A stretch of DNA of 64,000 bases from DASRJG01 sp032124015 (GTDB lineage: Bacteria > Acidobacteriota > Polarisedimenticolia > Polarisedimenticolales > DASRJG01): contig JAQBEH010000057.1 of assembly GCA_032124015.1 (NCBI GenBank), positions 1-64,000 on the forward strand, written 5' to 3'. Shown here one piece after another: positions 28,147 to 35,450 of this stretch; position 1 is the first letter of the stretch, and every line of letters begins with the position of its first letter. A program made the position numbers and the translations under genes. The notes beneath the pieces are model-generated. The model worked only from the letters and a program-made list of their open reading frames with translations. It did not search any database and was not told where the DNA came from.

Positions 28147-29357
28147 CCGCAAAGAGCCTGAATCTCTTCGTCTTCGAGCAGACGGTTCGAGTCTTTTGCC
28201 GCGGCGAAGATGCGCTCCACGCGGGCCTCGGTCGCTACGACACCGCGACTCTCGAGCCAGAAGATCACGTTGGATTTCCCGCTCATCGGGCCGACCCGGA
28301 TCAACTGGTGGAATCCGAAATCGCTCGCGGGCACACCGGAGTAGATCCTGTCGGCGAGCCAGGCATCACCCTTCTTGAACGCCTTGATGACGGCCGCGGC
28401 GTGGACACCCGTGGCGGTTTCGAAGGCATCCTTACCAACGACCGGGTAGTTGTCCGGCACGGGGCGCAAGAGCGCCTCCGCAGCCGCGCGACAATACGCG
28501 CCGAGCCCCGTGAGGTCGCGGTCGATCCAACCCAGGAGCTTGAGGTTGACGAGGAGCAGGTCGATTTCCGCGTTGCCGCAGCGTTCGCCGATCCCGAGCG
28601 CCGTGCCGTGCACCCGCGTCGCGCCCGCCTCGAAGGCGGCGAGGCAGTTCACGAGCCCCAGGCCTCGATCGCGATGGCCGTGCCAATCGATCCCGATGTG
28701 CGAACCGCCGGCCGCGTCGAGCACGCCGCGCACGAACCCCACGACGCGCCGCGTCCCATGGGGCGTCGCGTGCCCCGTCGTGTCCGCGACGCACACGCGC
28801 GACGCCCCTGCCCTGACGGCCTCGGTGTACAGCCTCTGAAGTGTCTCCGGCCGTGCGCGGGTCGTGTCCTCGGTGACGTACAAAACGCGCAGGCCGTTTC
28901 CGACCGCATACGCGATGGCTTCCGTCGACTGCCGGACGAGGAACTCTTCATCCCATCCTTCGGCGTACTGGCGGATCGGCGACGATCCGATGAACAGGCA
29001 CGCCTCGATCGGAACCCCGGTTTTTTGTGTGACGCGGATGATCGGGTCGATGTCCTTCACGATGGTACGCGCGGCGCAGTTGGCCTCGATCGCGAGCTTC
29101 GCCGAGGCGATCTCCCTGCAGAGCGCCTCGACGTCCGTCTCGGCCCGCGGCCCCGCTCCGGGGAGCCCGATGTTGGCTGTGTCGATCCCCAGACGGTTCA
29201 TGAGGTGCAGGAGTTCCCTCTTCTTTTCGATCGGGGGGTCGGTCACGGACGGCGACTGCAAACCGTCGCGCAGGGTCTCGTCGTCGAGCATGACCTTGCT
29301 CGGACGGGGCGGCGTCCCGTGATCGCTATTCCAGTCGTGAATGAGTTCGTCTTGCAT
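28143..29357 (-). CDS. LeuA-like acyl-CoA condensing enzyme (2-isopropylmalate/homocitrate synthase family)
   Basis: The product is 404 residues. The HMGL-like TIM barrel shows MLDDETLRDGLQ (metal and substrate site), a DTTGHATPHG segment, the metal-binding DWHGHRDRG pair of histidines, and GERCGNAEIDLL. A family-typical C-terminal extension (about 300-404) is present but the long LeuA regulatory domain is not. The enzyme joins acetyl-CoA or a similar donor to a 2-oxo acid. Which acid it uses cannot be read from sequence, and no leu or lys genes adjoin it. It has its own promoter and an AGGGG ribosome site, and its end overlaps rhlE by 4 bases. Confidence 0.8.
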   Translation of the reverse strand: MQDELIHDWNSDHGTPPRPSKVMLDDETLRDGLQSPSVTDPPIEKKRELLHLMNRLGIDTANIGLPGAGPRAETDVEALCREIASAKLAIEANCAARTIVKDIDPIIRVTQKTGVPIEACLFIGSSPIRQYAEGWDEEFLVRQSTEAIAYAVGNGLRVLYVTEDTTRARPETLQRLYTEAVRAGASRVCVADTTGHATPHGTRRVVGFVRGVLDAAGGSHIGIDWHGHRDRGLGLVNCLAAFEAGATRVHGTALGIGERCGNAEIDLLLVNLKLLGWIDRDLTGLGAYCRAAAEALLRPVPDNYPVVGKDAFETATGVHAAAVIKAFKKGDAWLADRIYSGVPASDFGFHQLIRVGPMSGKSNVIFWLESRGVVATEARVERIFAAAKDSNRLLEDEEIQALCG

Positions 29358-29381
29358 GGCAGAGCCCCTTTAAGTCACCGC

Positions 29382-29411
29382 ATCGTAGTCGGCGGCCCCG
29401 GGGGGCGTCAA
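29382..29411 (-). promoter_or_regulatory. Promoter of the LeuA-like / rhlE / rsmD unit
   Basis: The minus strand has TTGACG (complement of 29406-29411), 18 bases and TACGAT (complement of 29382-29387). The start would be near 29375, with a short leader before the ATG at 29357. Confidence 0.6.
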
Positions 29412-29451
29412 CGAAACACTTGGGACGGCGTTTTCGCGCAGCGGCTGTTCC

Positions 29452-30510
29452 CTAGAAATAACCGGCATTTTTCATCTGGTACAGGAACGCCTTCATCGTG
29501 CGGATCTCCCCCTCGGCGACGAACCGGGCATGCACGGTTTCGGTGTCACGCTGGAAGTCCGTCGGCAGCGGCGGCAGCACGACCTCCCTCAACGCGTCGG
29601 TCGCGGAATCGTCGAGCGGATAGCATCCCGAAGGCGTCTCGATCGCTACGTCGACGACCTGGCCGGTCTTGAGAATCGTGAAGCGCACGCCGTTTCGGTG
29701 ATCCAGCATCCAGTTCCGATTCTCGGCGGCCCACCTCTCGAACACGCTGGAAGTCGTCAGCAGCCGGTTGTGCCACGCCCTCCAGATGATCCCGTGAATC
29801 TGTCGGCCGTAGCTCTCCCAATCGTAGTCGCGCCCCTCGAATTCGAGGTTGCCGATGCCGAACCCCGTCGGCGGGAGGGCCGGCATTGAGACACCGCCGG
29901 TTCCCTTGCCTCCTCCTTTCGGGCCGTTTGGCGTCGAGGGACGCGGGGCTTCGATCGCCGTCTTGAACTCGCGCAGCCTGCCGAGGATGTCCTTCGGTTC
30001 AAAGTTGTTCGACCCGACTTCGGCGATGGTCGATCGGTCGGCCCCGCTTTTTTCCGGTGGAGGCGTGCCGGGGGTCGGCTCCGGACGCGGACCGCCCTGT
30101 TCGCCACCCGCCGGGTTCTTGTCCCGGCGGCCGGCCTCTTTGGGCGTCGACTCCTTCGTCGCAGTCTTCATTGCGGTGATCGTCTCGGGTGTCGGCTGCA
30201 TGCGCAGCGGCTTGGCCCTCGCCGGCGGCGGCGGCCTGCGCGAAGCGATTTCGTCCTGTGGCGGCTTCGGTGTTGGCGGCAGCGGGTTGACGAACGTGAT
30301 CGGAATCGGCGACTCCTTGGGGCGCGTCAATTCGGCCTCGACCTGGGATTTCTGGCGAGAACTGATGACCAGGAGAAGCGCGACCACCAGAACGTGCAGG
30401 CTGATGGAGCCGAACACTCCGGCCGGCCCCCCATCCTCTCGACGCCGGAACGAGATCTCGAGGGGACCGAGCGCGATCGTCGTGCGGGGGGATTCCATGG
30501 GCCCAGCCAT
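29452..30510 (-). CDS. TonB-family energy transducer-like protein
   Basis: The product is 352 residues. A cytoplasmic N-terminus (1-35) with one membrane segment (about 35-51: SISLHVLVVALLLVI) precedes a Pro/Lys-rich periplasmic linker (about 60-170) and a C-terminal TonB-like domain (about 225-330), where FTILKTGQVVDVAIETPSG and ALREVVLPPLP match the family. TonB passes proton-motive energy from ExbB/ExbD to outer-membrane receptors; no exbBD genes adjoin. It is the last gene of the bamA-lpx group, 28 bases after the serine hydrolase. A second in-frame ATG at 30498 is equally possible as start. Confidence 0.8.
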   Translation of the reverse strand: MAGPMESPRTTIALGPLEISFRRREDGGPAGVFGSISLHVLVVALLLVISSRQKSQVEAELTRPKESPIPITFVNPLPPTPKPPQDEIASRRPPPPARAKPLRMQPTPETITAMKTATKESTPKEAGRRDKNPAGGEQGGPRPEPTPGTPPPEKSGADRSTIAEVGSNNFEPKDILGRLREFKTAIEAPRPSTPNGPKGGGKGTGGVSMPALPPTGFGIGNLEFEGRDYDWESYGRQIHGIIWRAWHNRLLTTSSVFERWAAENRNWMLDHRNGVRFTILKTGQVVDVAIETPSGCYPLDDSATDALREVVLPPLPTDFQRDTETVHARFVAEGEIRTMKAFLYQMKNAGYF

Positions 30511-30538
30511 TGTAGGGGGATGTCCTAAACGGCGCCTT

Positions 30539-31618
30539 TCACAGGCCCGCGGCCAAACGGTGGAACTCGCGCCGCGTGGCGGTAAAAGGCTCTCGTGGGA
30601 CCCGCGGGTGAACGCGATTGGTCAGCAGCGCGTAAACGCGCGGACGCGTCGCGTCGATCCACAGCGACGTGCCGGTGAATCCCCAGTGCCCGACGGCGTC
30701 GTCGGGCAATATGCCGCGGACCGAATCCGTGTCCTTTGCGCAAACGAAGCCGACCGTGCGAATCCCAGGGCCCTCCTCGACCGGCCGCAGCATCGGATCG
30801 AGGGCGCCCGTGTCGAGCCCGATCCGCGTGGGGTCGAGGATCGCGAGGGCGATCGCGGCGACGTCTTGGGCTGTGCCGAATAGTCCCGCGTGCCCGGCGA
30901 TTCCGCCCAGCCCCCAGGCGTTGCCGTCGTGGACCTGGCCGCGCGGGATCTCCTCGCGGAATCGGTCGTCGCGAGCTGAGGGCCCTGCTAGAGCCCGCTC
31001 GTAGGCGCTTCCGCGCTCGGTGGCCGCGGCGTCGGCGAACGACCCGGTTCGCCCGGCGAAGCCGCAGCGGGCGAGACCCAGAGGGCCGGCGATACGCTCG
31101 GCGAACAGGCGGTCGAGCGGAGCGCCAACCGCTTTCTCCACGGCAAAGCCGAGGAGGATGTAGCCAAGATCCGAGTAGAGCGTCTCGCGCACTACGCCCT
31201 GGCGCTCGCACGAGGCGATCGCCGTCACGTACCCATCGCGCGTCGTTGCCGCCGCATACAACGCGACCCACGCGGGGAGGCCCGCGCGATGGGCCGCGAC
31301 CTCACGCAGCGTTTCTGCGCCGAACGGCGACGCACCCAATTCTGGAAAGATGGCGCCCAGCGGCGTTTCAAGACTGAGCCGGCCCTCGCGATCGAGAAGC
31401 GTAGCGAGCAGGGCGGTCGCAAGCGGCTTCGTCAATGACGCCAGATCAAAGGGCGTGTCGGCGCAAAGCGGAACGAGATCCGGCTGGATCTCCGCATATC
31501 CAGCGACTCCTGCCGCGATTGGGCCTCGCGAGTCCCCGACCCACCACGCCGCGCCGGGTGTCGCTTCCCTCGGGATCTCCAAGGAGAAAAACGCGCCGAG
31601 GGGGTCGCCGGCATCCAT
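30539..31618 (-). CDS. Beta-lactamase-family serine hydrolase (class C / PBP4-like fold)
   Basis: The product is 359 residues from ATG 31618, which overlaps the upstream stop (ATGA). The catalytic triad of the family is visible: S61-L-T-K64, Y148-S-D150 and a C-terminal HWGFTGTS that takes the KTG place. There is no signal peptide. Members include esterases, D-aminopeptidases and cell-wall peptidases; nothing here shows true antibiotic hydrolysis. The location after lpxA and the oxidoreductase hints at envelope metabolism. The frame can be read further upstream, but that part is the antisense of the oxidoreductase frame. Confidence 0.85.
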   Translation of the reverse strand: MDAGDPLGAFFSLEIPREATPGAAWWVGDSRGPIAAGVAGYAEIQPDLVPLCADTPFDLASLTKPLATALLATLLDREGRLSLETPLGAIFPELGASPFGAETLREVAAHRAGLPAWVALYAAATTRDGYVTAIASCERQGVVRETLYSDLGYILLGFAVEKAVGAPLDRLFAERIAGPLGLARCGFAGRTGSFADAAATERGSAYERALAGPSARDDRFREEIPRGQVHDGNAWGLGGIAGHAGLFGTAQDVAAIALAILDPTRIGLDTGALDPMLRPVEEGPGIRTVGFVCAKDTDSVRGILPDDAVGHWGFTGTSLWIDATRPRVYALLTNRVHPRVPREPFTATRREFHRLAAGL

Positions 31619-32565
31619 CACGCGAGGCCCGCGCTCGCAATCGCCTCCCTGACGCGACAGGCAAGCTCCAAGGCGCGCCGCCCCGCAAGACCGTCGATCG
31701 GCGGGGGCGTTCGGGTGCGGACGGCGTGGACGAAAGCGGCCAACTCGAGGGCCAAGGGCTCGCCGTCGTCCACCGGGAGCAGCTCGTGTTGAATCGCCGG
31801 CTTCTTGTCGGAGCCGATCATCAGCCGGAATCTCTCGACCTTCCTCTCGCCCGTATCGCAGCCGAGATAGGTCCGCGCCTGGAAGACGCGGATGCGGCGG
31901 AGGCCCTCCGCTGAAATCCGGCTTGCCGTGACGTTTGCGACGCACCCCGAGGCGAAGCGGATCCGCGCGTTGGCGATGTCGATTTTGTCCGTGAGCGCCG
32001 CGACCCCGACCGCGTCCACGCTTTTCGGCTCGGTTCCGTCAAACCACAGCAGCAGGTCGAGGTCGTGGATCATCAGATCGAGGATGACGTCGACATCGGT
32101 CGAACGGGCCGAAAACGCCGCGAGGCGATGAATCTCGACGAACTGCGGCGCATCGACCGCGCGCGCGAGCGCAACCATGGCCGGATTGAATCGTTCGGTG
32201 TGGCCCACCATGACGAGACGGTCCGCCCGTCGGGCGGCCTCGAGGATCGCGTCGGCATCGCCGAGCGACGGTGCGATCGGCTTTTCGATCAAAACGTCGG
32301 CACCACCCGCGAGAAGGGTCTCCGCCGCCCCGCGGTGCGCGATGGTGGGCGTCGCGATACTCGCCGCCGTCACGCGCCCGACGAGCTCCGAAGCGTCGTG
32401 AAACGCCTCGCAGCCGTACTCCGCTGCGATCTGCTTCGCGCGGTCGAGGTCGTGGTCGGCGACCGCGACCAGCGTGGCCCCAGGGAGCGAGGCGTAAAGG
32501 CGCGCATGGTGACGGCCGAGGTGGCCGACCCCGACGACGCCGACCCGCACGGGTGTGGCGCTCAT
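31618..32565 (-). CDS. Gfo/Idh/MocA-family oxidoreductase, candidate GnnA
   Basis: The product is 315 residues. The Rossmann motif GVVGVGHLGRHHARLY, the EKPIA catalytic lysine segment and GHTERFNP follow the family pattern, with a C-terminal substrate domain from about 125 (DLMIHDLDLLLWF). It is NAD(P)-dependent and acts on sugars. It starts inside the lpxA stop (ATGA). In Acidithiobacillus, gnnA is known beside lpxA and encodes an oxidoreductase of this family that, with the transaminase GnnB, makes UDP-GlcNAc3N for amide-linked lipid A. By position this could be GnnA; no gnnB is in the window. Confidence 0.85.
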   Translation of the reverse strand: MSATPVRVGVVGVGHLGRHHARLYASLPGATLVAVADHDLDRAKQIAAEYGCEAFHDASELVGRVTAASIATPTIAHRGAAETLLAGGADVLIEKPIAPSLGDADAILEAARRADRLVMVGHTERFNPAMVALARAVDAPQFVEIHRLAAFSARSTDVDVILDLMIHDLDLLLWFDGTEPKSVDAVGVAALTDKIDIANARIRFASGCVANVTASRISAEGLRRIRVFQARTYLGCDTGERKVERFRLMIGSDKKPAIQHELLPVDDGEPLALELAAFVHAVRTRTPPPIDGLAGRRALELACRVREAIASAGLA

Positions 32566-33344
32566 CGAACGACTCCGCGTTGGCTCGACCTCACGAAGTC
32601 GAGGAAATAGCGGATCTCCGGGATCGAGCCCGACTCCGCGTCGACCTTGGCGATCGCCTCTTCGAGGAGCAGCTTCGACCGGAAGAGGGTCAGGTAGCAC
32701 CGCTTGATCGCGTCGACCGTTTCTTTGGGGTAGCCCTTGCGCTTCAGACCGACGACGTTCACCCCGTGACCAACGGCCCGATTTCCTACGGTGAGCACCC
32801 ACGGGAGCGCATCTTGCGTCACGACGGAGTAGCCCCCGACAAACGCGTGCCGCGCAATCCGACAGAACTGATGCACGCCGGAAAAAGCCCCGACCGTGGC
32901 GTCGTCGCCGACCTCCACGTGGCCGGCCAAAGTGGCCGCATTGGCGAAGACGATCCGAGAGCCGACGTTGGCGTCGTGGGCGATGTGCGCGTAGGCCATG
33001 AAGAGGTTGTTGTCGCCGATCCGGGTGATCCCGCCACCGCCCGCGGTCCCACGGCTGACCGTGACGTACTCGCAGATCCGGTTCCCGGCGCCGATCGTGA
33101 CGCTCGTCGGCTCTCCGGCGTACTTGAGATCTTGCGGCGGTCCGCCGAGGCTCGCGAACGGAGCGACGACGTTGTCCGGCCCCAAGCTGGAACGACCGTC
33201 GATAACGACATGAGAGGCCAGCCTCGTGCGGTCCCCAATGGAAACTTCGGAGCCGACGACGCAGAAGGGACCGACGAAAACGTCCTCGCCGAGCCTCGCG
33301 TCCGGATGAACGATCGCGCGCGGATCGATCCAGGCTTCGCTCAA
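32562..33344 (-). CDS. lpxA: UDP-N-acetylglucosamine acyltransferase LpxA
   Basis: The product is 260 residues, the family length. Hexapeptide repeats form the left-handed beta helix (about 1-185). NNLFMAYAHIAHDANVG carries the catalytic histidine, and VGAFSGVHQFCRIARHAFVGG and NRAVGHGVNVVGLKRKG are diagnostic. It adds the first acyl chain of lipid A to UDP-GlcNAc, or to the 3-amino sugar if the adjacent oxidoreductase is GnnA. It follows fabZ after 4 bases and overlaps the oxidoreductase start by 4. Confidence 0.97.
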   Translation of the reverse strand: MSEAWIDPRAIVHPDARLGEDVFVGPFCVVGSEVSIGDRTRLASHVVIDGRSSLGPDNVVAPFASLGGPPQDLKYAGEPTSVTIGAGNRICEYVTVSRGTAGGGGITRIGDNNLFMAYAHIAHDANVGSRIVFANAATLAGHVEVGDDATVGAFSGVHQFCRIARHAFVGGYSVVTQDALPWVLTVGNRAVGHGVNVVGLKRKGYPKETVDAIKRCYLTLFRSKLLLEEAIAKVDAESGSIPEIRYFLDFVRSSQRGVVR

Positions 33345-33348
33345 GGCA

Positions 33349-33786
33349 TCACCTCTCGACGAGCGCCGACATGATCTCGGCTTCGGCCACGAGTTCTCCC
33401 GCGACTTCGGCTGTGCCGCGCATCTTGCACGTCCGGGCGCGCAGCTTCAGCACTTCCATCGTGAGGCGAATCTGGTCGCCGGGAACGACCGGGCGCCGGA
33501 ATCGGGCCGCGTCGATCCCCGTGAAGTAGACGAGTTTCGACGACCGGTCCGGGATATCGCTCAACAGCAAGACGGCGCCCGCCTGGGCCAACGCCTCGAT
33601 GATGAGCACGCCCGGCATCACCGGGGCTCCGGGGAAATGCCCCTGAAAGAACCCCTCGTTGATCGTGACGTTCTTGATCGCCACGATCCGCTGCTGGGGC
33701 ACCAGTTCAATCACGCGATCGACCAGAAGGAACGGATACCGGTGCGGAATCCGTTCCATGATCTCGCGGATCTGGAGCGTACTCAT
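33349..33786 (-). CDS. fabZ: 3-hydroxyacyl-ACP dehydratase FabZ
   Basis: The product is 145 residues. IPHRYPFLLVDRV, the hot-dog active site GHFPGAPVMPGVLIIEALAQ (catalytic His and Glu) and YFTGIDAARFRRPVVPGD are intact. It dehydrates 3-hydroxyacyl-ACP in fatty acid synthesis and competes with LpxA and LpxD for the same substrates, which explains its place between lpxD and lpxA. The ATG at 33786 overlaps the lpxD stop (ATGA). Confidence 0.97.
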   Translation of the reverse strand: MSTLQIREIMERIPHRYPFLLVDRVIELVPQQRIVAIKNVTINEGFFQGHFPGAPVMPGVLIIEALAQAGAVLLLSDIPDRSSKLVYFTGIDAARFRRPVVPGDQIRLTMEVLKLRARTCKMRGTAEVAGELVAEAEIMSALVER

Positions 33787-34826
33787 GCGTTCCCCTTTTC
33801 GCCGGCCTCGAGCGCCGCGAGTCGCTCCTCGAGCACGCGGAGTTTCGACCGGAGCTCCGGCAACATCTTGACGAGGGTGAGCGACCTTTTCCAGCTCCGA
33901 TGATCGACGGCGGGAATGCCGGCGACAAAGGCGCGGTCGGGGACGTCGGTGAACACCGCGGTTTTCGCCGCGACCACGACCCGATCCCCCATTCTCAAAT
34001 GACCCGCGGCCCCCGACTGCCCGGCCATCGTGACGTGGCTTCCGATACGCGTGCTCCCGGCGATCCCCGCTTGGCCCGCGAGCAGACCGTGCGGCCCGAT
34101 GACCACACCGTGCGCGACCATCACGAGGTTGTCGATCTTCGTGCCGCGGCCGATCCTGGTCTCGCCGAGCGTGCCTCGATCGACCGTGCTGTTCGCCCCG
34201 ATCTCGACGTCGTCCTCGATGACCACGCGGCCGAGCTGGGGCACCTTCCGGTGCGTCCCGGCCGTCGTTGCGAAACCGAAACCGTCTCCGCCGAGGACGA
34301 CGCCCGCGTGAATCACACACCGGGCCCCGACGCGGGTTCCCGGGTACAGCACCACGCGGGGCATGAGGACCGTGTCCGCCCCGATCGTCGATCCCTCCCC
34401 GATCACGACGCCCGCGCCGACGACGACGCGGTCATCGAGACGGACTCCTGCGCCCACGACGGCAAAGGGACCGATCGCGACGTCCACCCCGACCGCGGCC
34501 CCCGGAAAAACGCGAGCATCCGCCGAAACACCGGGATCCGGCCGCCGCACGGGGTGCATCCGGTCGAGGATCTCGGCCAGAGCGAGGTAGGGATCGGGGG
34601 CCACCAGAAGATCCCGTCCTTCGATCCCGGAGTCGGGGCCGACGAGAATCGCGCCGGCCCGAGACTGCTGGAGATACGGCCGATATCGCGGGTTGGTGAG
34701 GAAGGACAAATCGTCCGGGGTCGCTTCCTCGAGAGTGGCCACGCCGAACACGCGACGGCCCGCGTCGCCGTCGACGCGGCCGGAGACGGCGCTCGCCAGT
34801 TCCGAGAGAAGCCAACCCTCCTTCAC
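33783..34826 (-). CDS. lpxD: UDP-3-O-acylglucosamine N-acyltransferase LpxD
   Basis: The product is 347 residues from GTG 34826, chosen because GGAG lies 8 bases upstream; GTG 34835 is the alternative. The N-terminal uridine-binding domain (about 1-100: DDLSFLTNPRYRPYLQ) is followed by hexapeptide repeats (about 105-290) with VLGGDGFGFA and the catalytic-region VMVAHGVVIGPHGLLAGQAGIAGS. A C-terminal coiled helix (about 315-345) closes it. It adds the second acyl chain to the lipid A precursor. It sits between skp and fabZ. Confidence 0.95.
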   Translation of the reverse strand: MKEGWLLSELASAVSGRVDGDAGRRVFGVATLEEATPDDLSFLTNPRYRPYLQQSRAGAILVGPDSGIEGRDLLVAPDPYLALAEILDRMHPVRRPDPGVSADARVFPGAAVGVDVAIGPFAVVGAGVRLDDRVVVGAGVVIGEGSTIGADTVLMPRVVLYPGTRVGARCVIHAGVVLGGDGFGFATTAGTHRKVPQLGRVVIEDDVEIGANSTVDRGTLGETRIGRGTKIDNLVMVAHGVVIGPHGLLAGQAGIAGSTRIGSHVTMAGQSGAAGHLRMGDRVVVAAKTAVFTDVPDRAFVAGIPAVDHRSWKRSLTLVKMLPELRSKLRVLEERLAALEAGEKGNA

Positions 34827-34845
34827 GCGCTTCACTCCGCTCGGA

Positions 34846-35421
34846 TCAGGGATTCTTGGCCGGCGGCTTCGCGGCGGCAGGAGCATCGGTCGGCGGCGGC
34901 TTCACGATCTCGTTGAACTTGTCCACGATCGCGGTGGTCACGTCGATCGACTCCGAGGCGAAAGCCACGCCCCCGGTCGATCGCTCGAGGACCAGGGTGA
35001 ACCCCTCGTCGCGACCGAACTGATTGATGACGCGAATCAGTTGATCCTGGAACTTGTTCTGCGCCTCGCTCACTTCGACCTGGAATTCGCTCCGCGCGGA
35101 CTCTTGGGCCTGCTGGAGTTCGAGCCCCTTCCGCTGGAGGTCCTTTTGCATCTGCTGCAGCTTCTCGGGTGAGAGGGAGAGGTTTTGCGAATCCAACTGC
35201 GCGCGGATGTCGTTGATCTCCTTGTCCTTCGCCGCCAGTTCGGCCTTCTTTTTGTCGCCGAAGGCCGAGAGTTTTGCTGCGATCTTCTTGCCCTCATCGG
35301 TCTCCTCCGACACGCGATTCGCGTCGAAGACGCCGATCTTGAACGCGGGTGTGGCTTGGGCCCACAGGGGGATGATCGCGGCCATGAGGGTCGCTGCAAG
35401 AATGCTGAGAATGCGTTTCAT
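34846..35421 (-). CDS. skp: OmpH/Skp-family periplasmic chaperone
   Basis: The product is 191 residues from ATG 35421, with AAAGGAG 6 bases upstream. The signal peptide (about 1-23, ending WAQA) is followed by the KIGVFDANRVSEETDEG strand, a long charged coiled coil (about 50-135) and a C-terminal strand (FTLVLERSTGGVAFAS). The tail is Pro/Ala-rich. Skp holds unfolded outer-membrane proteins on the way to BamA, which is encoded 29 bases upstream. Confidence 0.92.
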   Translation of the reverse strand: MKRILSILAATLMAAIIPLWAQATPAFKIGVFDANRVSEETDEGKKIAAKLSAFGDKKKAELAAKDKEINDIRAQLDSQNLSLSPEKLQQMQKDLQRKGLELQQAQESARSEFQVEVSEAQNKFQDQLIRVINQFGRDEGFTLVLERSTGGVAFASESIDVTTAIVDKFNEIVKPPPTDAPAAAKPPAKNP

Positions 35422-35450
35422 GGTGCTCCTTTCGTCGAGGTGATGGTCCA

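Noticed and set aside
30539..31618. Antibiotic-resistance beta-lactamase
   Set aside because: The SxxK/YxD/HxGFTG motifs fit the wide serine hydrolase family. There is no signal peptide and the gene sits in an lpx operon, so resistance is not supported.
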